From the NCBI GenBank assembly GCA_964614375.1, contig CAZTLI010000252.1, forward strand, positions 1-7,799: DNA of 7,799 nt, given 5' to 3'. The translations under genes were made by a program, and so were the position numbers. The notes below the pieces were generated by a model. The model had not been told where the DNA came from, made no database searches, and was given only the letters and a program-made list of their open reading frames with translations. Position 1 is the first letter of the stretch, and every line of letters begins with the position of its first letter. This document shows positions 1-6,601 of the stretch, piece after piece. The stretch comes from CAZTLI01 sp964614375. Lineage in GTDB: Bacteria > Chloroflexota > Anaerolineae > Aggregatilineales > Phototrophicaceae.

Positions 1-162
1 CAGCGTATTGCCAACAACATCGGTAACTGCGGCCCCCTGTGCAGGGATAAGCGCGAGGGGCGTGCGCGGGGCGCCCCCGCGCGCCGCCGCCGCTTCTCGC
101 CGCGCCACCATCGCCTGACTTTTGGGGCCGGGAATGTCGGTCACCAGTTGAATTGTCCCCAT
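1..162 (-). CDS. Class III (PLP-dependent) aminotransferase, N-terminal part, 4-aminobutyrate aminotransferase-like
   Basis: The reverse complement opens with ATG at 162 and runs 54 codons in frame to the window edge, so only the N-terminus is visible. It begins MGTIQLVTDIPGPKSQAM, then an Arg-Arg-Glu-Ala helix and a stretch ending AAVTDVVGNTL. The IPGPKS motif followed by a basic RRxAA helix and an x-DVxGN strand is the usual start of GABA/ornithine-type class III aminotransferases, which move an amino group to 2-oxoglutarate using pyridoxal phosphate. The PLP lysine and substrate residues lie outside the window, so the substrate cannot be decided. A purine-rich GGGGGAG sits about 9 nt before the ATG (171-177) and supports this start. 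The preceding gene on the same strand is the M23 peptidase, 160 bp upstream; the two do not look functionally linked. Confidence 0.72.
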   Translation of the reverse strand, partial: MGTIQLVTDIPGPKSQAMVARREAAAARGGAPRTPLALIPAQGAAVTDVVGNTL

Positions 163-171
163 AGCAAAAAC

Positions 172-202
172 TCCCCCACTAGCTAATGTTTGTAATGGGG
201 GA
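172..202 (-). promoter_or_regulatory. Hairpin overlapping the aminotransferase ribosome binding site, followed by a T-run
   Basis: On the minus strand TCCCCCA (202-196) can pair perfectly with TGGGGGA (178-172) around a 17-nt loop. The 3' arm contains the only good Shine-Dalgarno sequence of the aminotransferase, and it is followed at once by GTTTTTG and then the start codon. The structure could be the terminator of the upstream M23 gene, an attenuator, or an RBS-masking hairpin. The pairing and T-run are seen; the role is inferred. Confidence 0.4.
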
Positions 203-322
203 ATTCTGCCGCGTTTAGTGCAGACGCGCAATAAGCCAGCCAGATTGCGGGCGGGGATACCCGGAATAGGGCACGACTCAAACGATGCGCGTCCTATTCG
301 TCACACGGTTTACATGGCGCGA

Positions 323-1567
323 TTACCACCCGACGCCCGGTGTGCCCGATGGGTCGGTCGGTTCGCCGCCAAAGCGGATTTCAAAATGCAGATGGGGGCC
401 AGATGAATTGCCCGTGCTGCCGACAAAGCCGATGATGTCGCCGGTATTGACCACCTGCCCACAGCGCACATTCACACTGTCCATGTGCCCATAGAGTGTG
501 GTGATTGGGCCGTGTGCCAGTACGACGGTGTTGCCATACCCCCACGAATTCCAACCCGAATAGACCACAGGCCCGCCGTTCGCGGCATAGACGGGTGTGT
601 TTGTCGCTGCCGCGATGTCGATACCGGTGTGATACGAGGTGAATCCGCGCACCCACGTCCCGTTTGGCATTGGATTGCCCCAGAATGTGCCGCCGCCGGG
701 ATTATTCAACGTGCCGCAGCTGCCCGCTTGCCCTGTCGCGAAGGAAACGACATACCCCTGATCGTTGACTTCAACGCCCGCGCTCCATGCGATTTGCTCA
801 CCCTGCCCGCCGGGGATGACCAGCCATGTGCCACTTTCGAGCACGGTTTCGGGTGATACACCGAAGGTATTATTATAAGGCGAGTCGATGATGGCATAGG
901 GGTCTACGCGATACTGCGCCGCGATGTCGGCAATGGTGAAACGCCCGATCACCTGATGATAAACCCCATCCACAGGCAAAACATTGACGACATCTCCCGG
1001 ATACAATACGCCCACATAACGCCGATTGTTCGACCATGCAATCGTTTCCGACTGCAAACCAAAACGCTGGGCAATCGAATCAATCGTGTCGCCACGTTCC
1101 GCTACATATTGCACGACTTCATCACGCGGACGATCCGGGATGATGGTGAATGGGTTGAAGCGGTCTGCAAACAGGGTGAACCCCGATGGCGCACCATAAT
1201 TTTCCAGAGGCGCTTGCAACAGCGTCCCGATAGCCTCGCTGCTCAACGTTGGTTGTGGCGCGGGACTATCCACCTGCTGCACTGTCGTGTCCTGTGTCGG
1301 CGCATCCGGCAGCGGCGTTTGTGATGGCGCGGTTGTGAGTTCCATCGTGTCATTATCGGTTGGCAGCGGCGTTGGCGCTGGTATATCGGCAGGCAGCAGC
1401 AGCACGAGTACTGTCGCAATTGTAAATCCCGCCGCACCGAGCAAACTCAACAAGCCCGCCCAGCGTCGCCAGCCACCCCGTCCGGCATTTTGTTGCACCG
1501 CACGGATGGCAATTGATGGGTTGGTATCGGCTAAGGGGTCAACCGGGGGTTCTTCAAAATGGGTCAT
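323..1567 (-). CDS. Membrane-anchored LysM-LysM-M23 family metallopeptidase
   Basis: This 414-residue protein is a predicted zinc peptidoglycan endopeptidase. Residues 1-36 are cytoplasmic and end in Arg-rich GRGGWRRW; one membrane helix spans about 37-59; a Pro/Thr-rich linker follows (60-110). LysM 1 is at about 152-197 (ERGDTIDSIAQRFG). A divergent second LysM is at about 203-252, where the usual GDT is GRFT. The M23 (LytM/peptidase M23) domain covers about 305-402 with all motifs: HTGID (H313, D317), YGH (H361) and HLHFE (H392, H394). By analogy to LytM, H313, D317 and H394 bind zinc, and H361 and H392 are catalytic. It therefore looks active, cutting stem-peptide cross-links outside the membrane. 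The ATG at 1567 is preceded by a weak AGGAAC about 10 nt away. A candidate promoter lies in the 102-bp gap upstream, and the interrupted CAP-LysM gene precedes it on the same strand. Confidence 0.9.
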   Translation of the reverse strand: MTHFEEPPVDPLADTNPSIAIRAVQQNAGRGGWRRWAGLLSLLGAAGFTIATVLVLLLPADIPAPTPLPTDNDTMELTTAPSQTPLPDAPTQDTTVQQVDSPAPQPTLSSEAIGTLLQAPLENYGAPSGFTLFADRFNPFTIIPDRPRDEVVQYVAERGDTIDSIAQRFGLQSETIAWSNNRRYVGVLYPGDVVNVLPVDGVYHQVIGRFTIADIAAQYRVDPYAIIDSPYNNTFGVSPETVLESGTWLVIPGGQGEQIAWSAGVEVNDQGYVVSFATGQAGSCGTLNNPGGGTFWGNPMPNGTWVRGFTSYHTGIDIAAATNTPVYAANGGPVVYSGWNSWGYGNTVVLAHGPITTLYGHMDSVNVRCGQVVNTGDIIGFVGSTGNSSGPHLHFEIRFGGEPTDPSGTPGVGW

Positions 1568-1609
1568 GCACTCAAGTTCCTGTATTGTTGACGAAAAAAG
1601 TGCCGGATT

Positions 1610-1638
1610 ATCATAGTCCGACTATGTGCCGCGTGCAA
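1610..1638 (-). promoter_or_regulatory. Candidate promoter with a palindromic operator upstream of the M23 peptidase gene
   Basis: Reading the minus strand, TTGCAC (1638-1633) and TATGAT (1615-1610) are exactly 17 nt apart, giving a modest -35 and a good -10 for the M23 gene that starts at 1567. A perfect palindrome, CATAGT-CCG-ACTATG (1612-1626 on the plus strand), fills the spacer and overlaps the -10, the usual place for a repressor site. No regulator can be named from the window. Confidence 0.38.
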
Positions 1639-1669
1639 TACACTAATTACATTTCTGTGGAGACCAACA

Positions 1670-2125
1670 CTATTTACGAGCGCGGCGGATGAACTCTACC
1701 GTAGCGGTCAGCAGGACGCCGACCTGCACGGCAATGGCGATGAAGATGATATTGCGCGAATCGGAAGATGACGTATCCGCGATAACAGCCGACTGCTGCA
1801 CGGGCGTCGAGACAGAGGCGATGGTCTGTGTTTGTGGGGTCGCGGTGATGACTGCACCAATGGAGAGACCCGCGCGCGGCGTCGGTGACGGCACGACATA
1901 GGTCGCGGGTGGTAATAATCCGGCTTCGTCAGTTGCTTCTGCGACCGGCGTTGGCGTAAATGTCGCTTGCGGGGTGGGCGTATCGGTTATTTGCGGCGGA
2001 GTCGGGGTATATGGCCCGTCATAGGGCGGCACGAGGAAGATACTGCCCACTTCCAGCGAACGAATGTCGTCTTCGGTCATGCCGTTGATGTCCAGCATAT
2101 AGGGGATGTCATCCCACGTATAGCC
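1670..2125 (-). pseudogene. C-terminal half of the CAP-LysM protein, separated by an in-frame TAG: LysM remainder, Pro/Thr linker and membrane anchor
   Basis: This stretch is in the same frame as the CAP gene upstream and directly follows its TAG codon (2128-2126). It begins GYTWDDIPYMLDINGMTEDD and continues to SLEVGSIFLVPP, the second half of a LysM domain whose first half lies before the stop. A low-complexity Pro/Thr-rich linker follows, and then a single C-terminal membrane helix (NIIFIAIAVQVGVLL) with a basic end, RRARK, and a TAG stop. As a separate gene it could start only at the ATG at 2098, which would begin in mid-domain and has no evident ribosome binding site. It is therefore best read as the detached tail of one ancestral 373-residue protein, reached only by readthrough, reinitiation or correction of a sequence error. 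Confidence 0.75.
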
Positions 2126-2791
2126 CTACAGCAGCGCGATGTCGCCGATGGTGTCGCCTTCCTGTATCTCGTGCATGATGTTGCCCACCGCGTCCACACC
2201 CACGATGAATGACGGCGGTGGCGGCAGTGGATTGGCCTGTTCCACCTCACTGGCCGACGCATTACTGCCCCCATTGCGGTTGGTGGATGCGGGCAGCGAC
2301 ACACCCGGATTGCCAAACACCAGCACGAATGACTGTCCACCGTTGTTCGATGCGCTGGCAATGCCGATGTCGGCATAGTTGACGCTGGTCAGTCCGGCAT
2401 AATGCACAGGCGAATTGATCCAGAACTGCCATGCCGAGTCAACCGTCGCATTGGTGCCCACATAAATATTCTCGCTGACCCAATTGCTGGGATAACCCGC
2501 TGCTAAGGCACGATTACGTGGGCCTGTGCCGTCGTCCCAATAGTGACTGACGCGAAAATCTGGCGTGGCGACCATCCATTGGGCATGTTGAGCGGCGGCG
2601 GCAGTCAGCGACCCATTGATGCTGTAGGGCGAGAGGCCGAGTGATGCCCGCAGGCTGTTGATGCGCTGGAGCAAATCACCCGCGACATCCTGTGCCGATG
2701 CGGTGCTGGTCAAGCCGAGGGCTGCCAGCAGCAGTATCCATGTATACAGCAGTGTTTTCATTCGCATAATCGTCATTGTAGCACAGCCCAT
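2126..2791 (-). CDS. Secreted CAP (SCP/PR-1) domain protein, truncated within a C-terminal LysM domain
   Basis: The 221-residue product has a hydrophobic signal segment (about 11-33, likely cut after ASA before QDVAG) and a CAP domain at about 39-163. The CAP signature residues are all present: H69 in HAQWM, H83 in SHYWDDGTG, E107 in SENIY and H130 in SPVHYAGL. CAP proteins of bacteria are extracellular and mostly of unknown activity. After a Pro-rich spacer, EIQEGDTIGDIALL (208-221) starts a LysM peptidoglycan-binding domain that is cut by TAG at codon 222; the same frame continues with the rest of the domain. Start choice is uncertain: ATG 2791 has a GGGAAAGGG-like element upstream. An extended -10 (TGC-TACAAT, 2783-2775) instead favours starts at 2767 or 2761, giving a compact signal peptide (MRMKTLLYTWILLL or MKTLLYTWILLL). 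Confidence 0.82.
   Translation of the reverse strand: MGCATMTIMRMKTLLYTWILLLAALGLTSTASAQDVAGDLLQRINSLRASLGLSPYSINGSLTAAAAQHAQWMVATPDFRVSHYWDDGTGPRNRALAAGYPSNWVSENIYVGTNATVDSAWQFWINSPVHYAGLTSVNYADIGIASASNNGGQSFVLVFGNPGVSLPASTNRNGGSNASASEVEQANPLPPPPSFIVGVDAVGNIMHEIQEGDTIGDIALL
2775..2783 (-). promoter_or_regulatory. Candidate extended -10 promoter of the CAP-LysM gene
   Basis: On the minus strand TGC-TACAAT matches the extended -10 form TGn-TATAAT with one mismatch. The expected +1 near 2768 would make the mRNA almost leaderless for an ATG at 2767 or 2761. No -35 is recognisable, as is common with extended -10 promoters. It lies inside the longest possible reading frame, so it also bears on start choice. 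Confidence 0.3.
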
Positions 2792-3084
2792 CCGCCCTTT
2801 CCCGACGTTTTACCTACGGAGATGGCCTGCAACCCCTGCGCGCCGATTTGCATTGACTCCATTTCTCCGTCTGCACGATCCCCAACACATCAAATCGGTT
2901 GGATTCTCATGGATTACTCACCACCATGTCAACCATTATTCAGTCTGACGTGGTAAAAGGGGTGAACCCGGTTATCAGACATGGCAGTGCCGTATCCACC
3001 AAAATCGATTCGACCATTACGCAAACACACGATGACAGGTATCATCGACCAGAAAGAAACCGTTCGCAGCAGGGAACAAATCGT
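2792..3084. other. Divergent intergenic region between the CAP-LysM gene and the ABC permease
   Basis: These 293 bp separate two divergent genes. The permease frame stays open upstream to an ATG at 2899, but the extra 62 residues are low in structure and resemble no domain, so I treat the region as non-coding. I see no rho-independent terminator, tRNA or strong promoter. The best plus-strand candidate is TTACGC-N17-TATCAT, ending near 3046, which is weak. Confidence 0.45.
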
Positions 3085-4449
3085 ATGGCACAGGATATAC
3101 CCGTAGAAGCGATGGACGCACCTGTCCGTCTCGACCAGGAACCCCTCAGCCCCCGGCAGGCACAACTGCATCGTGCGGCGCGTGTCCTGCGCTGGGGTGG
3201 AATCATCAATGGGCTGTTGGGAGTGTTCATTCTCATTGGCTCAATCATCGCCGGAGCGAGTACCGCCCCCGATTTTTTCATCAGCGCGCATAATTTGCTC
3301 ATCAGCAATCTGATTGTGGCGGATGACGTGGCCCTGTTCGCGGTGGCACTGCTGCTATTTTTTAATACCAGCGGCCTGCTTATGCTCATGGTCGGTGTGT
3401 TGGCGCAGGAAATATGGGCTGTTGCCGGCATCGTCATATTCAGCCTGATTAATGCCGTGCTTGGCCTGTGGTTGGGGTATACATTGGCGATTGTCGCCCT
3501 CGTCCCGGCGTTATGGGCATTGGCGATTGTCGCGCGGGATTTGCGTGCTTTCCGCCTGAATCCGATGCTGCTGCGCGAACTGCGTGGTCGGATGCGTGGC
3601 GCGCGGGCATTTGTCGTCATCACCGTCTATCTGGGGCTGATGAGCGCCTTCACGCTGCTGCTGTATTTCATCTATGTGCCCTTAACCCGATTAAGCGGCG
3701 CGGCAGTCACCGGCGAATTGGGACGGGTGCTGTTTTTAGGCGTTGTCGGCATCGAAATGCTGCTGATTATCTTCATCGCCCCGGCATTTACGGCGGGCGC
3801 AATCACCGGCGAACGCGAACGCAAGACCTTCGACCTGCTGCTGACGACGCTGCTGCCGAGCGCGTCGTTTGTATTTGGCAAACTGGCGTCGGCGCTCAGT
3901 TATATTTTGCTGCTGCTGCTGGCGGCGATTCCCTTACAGAGCATCGCCTTCCTGTTTGGTGGCGTCGGCGAGACGGAAGTGGCAATCGCCTTCGTCATTC
4001 TCGGCATGACCGCGCTGACATTGGGCGCGCTGGGCATGTTCTTCTCGTCGATCACCCATCGCACGCTCACCGCCAGCGTCCGGTCTTATACGATAGCGAT
4101 GATCGTCGTCTTTGGCCTGCCGATTGTGGCGAGTGTGTTTCTGGGATTTTATAACAATGCGCTCACAGGTGTATCCAGCGGACTCAACACCTCGCCGATT
4201 TTAGAGGCCGCCGCGATTTATGTTGGGCTGATTGTCGCCAGCCTCAACCCTGTCACTGCCGCGTTGTTCAGTCAGGTGATGCTCAGCCAGCATCAACAGG
4301 TGGCGTTTGTGACCGTCACCCTCGCCAGCGATGGCTCGAAAATCCCGGTGGTATCGCCGTGGATAGTATTCACGGTCTTGTATCTGGTCGTGACGGCGAT
4401 TTTGCTGATGTTCGCGATCCATCGCATGAAAAATGTGCAGGCCGACTAA
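3085..4449 (+). CDS. ABC-2-type transporter permease with an extra N-terminal membrane domain
   Basis: The 454-residue product is an integral membrane protein with about 10-11 hydrophobic helices. Residues about 37-150 form an N-terminal block of about four helices. The ABC-2 permease core starts at NPMLLRELRGRMRGARAF (159-176), a hallmark coupling-region motif. It continues with FTAGAITGERERKTFDLLLT (235-254), the typical family signature after a membrane helix, and ends with a helix at about 424-446. Such permeases work with a separate ABC ATPase to export lipids, polysaccharides, peptides or drugs; the substrate cannot be told. No ATPase gene lies next to it here, so the partner must be elsewhere. 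I chose ATG 3085 because AGGGAA lies about 9 nt upstream and the membrane domain starts soon after; an in-frame ATG at 2899 would add 62 unconvincing residues. Stop is TAA. Confidence 0.87.
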   Translation: MAQDIPVEAMDAPVRLDQEPLSPRQAQLHRAARVLRWGGIINGLLGVFILIGSIIAGASTAPDFFISAHNLLISNLIVADDVALFAVALLLFFNTSGLLMLMVGVLAQEIWAVAGIVIFSLINAVLGLWLGYTLAIVALVPALWALAIVARDLRAFRLNPMLLRELRGRMRGARAFVVITVYLGLMSAFTLLLYFIYVPLTRLSGAAVTGELGRVLFLGVVGIEMLLIIFIAPAFTAGAITGERERKTFDLLLTTLLPSASFVFGKLASALSYILLLLLAAIPLQSIAFLFGGVGETEVAIAFVILGMTALTLGALGMFFSSITHRTLTASVRSYTIAMIVVFGLPIVASVFLGFYNNALTGVSSGLNTSPILEAAAIYVGLIVASLNPVTAALFSQVMLSQHQQVAFVTVTLASDGSKIPVVSPWIVFTVLYLVVTAILLMFAIHRMKNVQAD

Positions 4450-4660
4450 CCCGCACATCAGGATTTGCTGACGATTTGAGGTTTCAGACGCGATTGGTTG
4501 TAGAATAGATTGTAGGGACGATCCGATGTGATCGTCCGGGTATAATAACCCTGCAAAATTATTGTAATTGTGCCCTTTGTGTCTCTGTGCTTCAATTCTT
4601 AATCACCACGCACAGAATGGGATAGTACCTGTAAACAGATTTGTGGAGTAATGGCAGCGG
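4450..4660. other. Intergenic region with a hairpin, a TATAAT box and a second inverted repeat
   Basis: The 211 bp contain a perfect hairpin GGACGATC-N6-GATCGTCC (4516-4537) followed after 3 nt by TATAAT (4541-4546), a candidate -10 for the downstream gene, although no -35 fits. Further on, CTGTGC (4585-4590) can pair with GCACAG (4610-4615). The hairpin (no T-run) and the CTTTGTGTCTCTGTGC segment look like dispersed intergenic repeats I associate with Chloroflexota-like genomes, but I cannot check copy number. Confidence 0.4.
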
Positions 4661-6454
4661 ATGGCGACTCAAGCGGTACAACCCAATGAAATCTATAATC
4701 GACTCGATACGACAGTCCAGTCATGGGAAAATCGCCTGCGCTGGAAGCGATTCCTGTTGTGGCTGCCCTTCAGCCTCATCCCGGGATTGACCATCGGCGT
4801 GATTCTGGCGGTGCTCTCGCGGATGCAGCCCCTGCTGACGGCGACGCAAATCTTGAACATCGCCGTCGTGCTGACCATAGCAGGTGTGGTGGCGTTAATG
4901 GTCGGCGTGCGCTATTGGCAGCGGTCATCTATCCGGTCTGCGCGCTATTTCGACCTTGAATTTGGATTGAAAGAACGGGTCTCTACCGCGCTCGAAATCA
5001 TCGACGGACGCATTCGCACCGTAGACGACATCCGTGAACGCCAACTGGTCGATGCGATCAACATCGCCACGACCATCCAGGCGCGTGACGCCATCGAACT
5101 GGTCATTGTCCGGCGGCATTGGGTCGCGCCGATTTTGACGTTGATCGTGCTGCTCTTTTTGTTGATTTTGCCCAATCCACAGGAAAACGCCATCGCCAAC
5201 AATCCGCAGCAGCAAACGGCAATCGACAACGCCGCTGAACAGGTGCGCGACATCACCGAAATGGTCGCCAGCGACACCGCCCTCAGCGATGAACAACGCG
5301 ACTCGCTCATCGAAACGCTGGAAACCAACCTCGAAACCCTGCGCGATGAAGATATCTCCACCGACGAAGCCTTCGCCTCCACCTCACAGGTGCAGTCGGC
5401 TCTGGAAGAACAATCCGCCGAGTTAAATGCACAGGCTGATGAGCAGGAACAGGGTCTGGAACAGGGCAATCAAGCTCTGGAAGAGAACGCGCCACCACCC
5501 CCGCCCGAAAGCTCTGAACCACAGGGCGCGGGTCAAGCGGAGGGCGAAAATCCCGACGAACAAACGACGGGGGATGAATTTAACGAGTCGATTAATCAAA
5601 TTTCAGAAAATCTGGACAATATGTCGCAGGCGGAACGCGAACAGGCCGCCGATGCCATCCAGCGCGCTGCCGATGCCGCCCGCGAAACCAACCCCGATGT
5701 GGCCGATGCGTTGGATAGAGCCGCTGAAGCCGTCCGCAATCAAAACAGCGACTCCGCACGCGAAGCCCTGAACGATGCCCAACAAGCGGTGAGTGAAGCG
5801 CAAGAACAAATCAACCAGACGCGCGAATCGGCGCAAAGTATGCAAGACGCGGCGGATGCAGCGCAGCAGTCGGCGAATGAGATTGCGAATGCCGCCCAGC
5901 CCCAGAACGAACAGGGCGACCAGCAGTCGCAGCAGTCTAGCAGCAGCCCGCCCGATGACACCCAATCACAGGAGGGTGGCGACCCGCAAACGGGCAATCA
6001 AACCTCTGAATCCGAAACCTCGACCGAGGCCAATTCCGGTCAGCAGCAGGCCGATACCCAGCGCGGTGTCGAATCGGTGGATACCCGGCAAACAGCGGGC
6101 GATACCGCTAGCGGTGACCGCCCCGATGGTATTGGACAATCGGAGCAAGACCTCTCGCAGCAAAATAACCCCGATGGTCAGGGCGTCAATCCGTTCGAGT
6201 CGATTTATGCGCCGCAGCGATTGGGTGGTGAGGCTGATGGGCCAGATATCCTGCTTGACCCGGATGTGGGCGACGAAACCCTGCGGGAAATTGATGTGAC
6301 CGATGACCCGTCGGGCGAGTCGGTTGTGCCCTATAGTCAGGTCTTTGCCGATTACAGCGAGGCCGCCAGCCGTGAACTGGATAACGACTATGTGCCGCTC
6401 GGCCTGCGCGATGTCATCCGCGATTATTTCACATCGCTTGACCCGGAACAATAG
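4661..6454 (+). CDS. Three-helix membrane protein with long acidic coiled-coil region (DUF4175/Bat-operon-like), function unknown
   Basis: The 597-residue product has membrane helices at about 31-53, 64-84 and 154-171. Between the second and third lies a conserved-looking segment, RYFDLEFGLKERVSTALEI (95-113). From 172 to about 412 it is Glu/Gln/Ala-rich with helical, coiled-coil-like blocks interrupted by a PPPPPP turn (278-282 region). Residues 413-510 are low-complexity Gln/Ser/Asp/Gly, and the C-terminus returns to a conserved-looking tail, VPYSQVFADYSEAAS, then YVPLGLRDVIRDYFTSLDP. This architecture resembles membrane proteins found beside MoxR ATPase and DUF58/BatA genes in several phyla; that link is from memory and those genes are not in view. 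It probably acts at the cell envelope. The frame starts at ATG 4661 with GGAG 12 nt upstream; an ATG at 4651 is out of frame. Stop is TAG. Confidence 0.82.
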   Translation: MATQAVQPNEIYNRLDTTVQSWENRLRWKRFLLWLPFSLIPGLTIGVILAVLSRMQPLLTATQILNIAVVLTIAGVVALMVGVRYWQRSSIRSARYFDLEFGLKERVSTALEIIDGRIRTVDDIRERQLVDAINIATTIQARDAIELVIVRRHWVAPILTLIVLLFLLILPNPQENAIANNPQQQTAIDNAAEQVRDITEMVASDTALSDEQRDSLIETLETNLETLRDEDISTDEAFASTSQVQSALEEQSAELNAQADEQEQGLEQGNQALEENAPPPPPESSEPQGAGQAEGENPDEQTTGDEFNESINQISENLDNMSQAEREQAADAIQRAADAARETNPDVADALDRAAEAVRNQNSDSAREALNDAQQAVSEAQEQINQTRESAQSMQDAADAAQQSANEIANAAQPQNEQGDQQSQQSSSSPPDDTQSQEGGDPQTGNQTSESETSTEANSGQQQADTQRGVESVDTRQTAGDTASGDRPDGIGQSEQDLSQQNNPDGQGVNPFESIYAPQRLGGEADGPDILLDPDVGDETLREIDVTDDPSGESVVPYSQVFADYSEAASRELDNDYVPLGLRDVIRDYFTSLDPEQ

Positions 6455-6487
6455 ATATAGCACCTGTTTACCAATGTGCGCCGTAAA

Positions 6488-6520
6488 GCGCCTTGATTTA
6501 GCTATGGGGATATAAGGCGC
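6488..6520 (+). other. Inverted repeat downstream of the coiled-coil membrane protein gene
   Basis: GCGCCTT (6488-6494) and AAGGCGC (6514-6520) are perfectly complementary around a 19-nt loop, 34 nt after the TAG stop. No T-run follows, so it is not a canonical intrinsic terminator. It could be an mRNA 3'-end stabiliser or a chance repeat. Confidence 0.3.
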
Positions 6521-6535
6521 GTGGTACGTGTGACT

Positions 6536-6568
6536 GGATTTTGTCCGACAATAGCCGAGACAAAATCC
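6536..6568. repeat. Perfect 10-bp inverted repeat, possible hairpin end of a small mobile remnant
   Basis: GGATTTTGTC (6536-6545) and GACAAAATCC (6559-6568) are exact reverse complements. Two more C-G pairs extend the stem if A6558 bulges out, leaving an 8-nt loop. No T-run follows on either strand, which argues against a simple terminator. It lies just before the promoter of the structured RNA and could be the left-end palindrome of an IS200/IS605-like remnant that ends near 6732; this is inference. Confidence 0.4.
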
Positions 6569-6587
6569 GCCATGCCACCCCATTTTG

Positions 6588-6596
6588 TGGTATAAT
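6588..6596 (+). promoter_or_regulatory. Extended -10 promoter of the structured RNA
   Basis: TGG-TATAAT is a perfect extended -10 (TGn plus consensus hexamer). Position +1 is expected near 6602-6604, which is exactly where the first stem of the RNA begins. No -35 element is recognisable. Confidence 0.6.
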
Positions 6597-6601
6597 TGGT
6601 A

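Noticed and set aside
163..322. tRNA gene in the gap before the aminotransferase
   Set aside because: No T-loop GGTTCRA sequence or cloverleaf pairing could be found on either strand.
1670..2128. Genome-wide reassignment of TAG to explain the split CAP gene
   Set aside because: The 597-residue gene and the C-terminal CAP fragment itself end naturally at TAG, so TAG still acts as a stop in this genome.
2899..3084. 62-residue N-terminal extension of the permease from ATG 2899
   Set aside because: Polar, structureless sequence with no good ribosome binding site, whereas ATG 3085 has one and leads straight into the membrane domain.
3468..4154. 228-codon plus-strand frame inside the permease gene
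   Set aside because: Overlaps the permease in another frame; Arg/His-rich, without membrane pattern or motifs.
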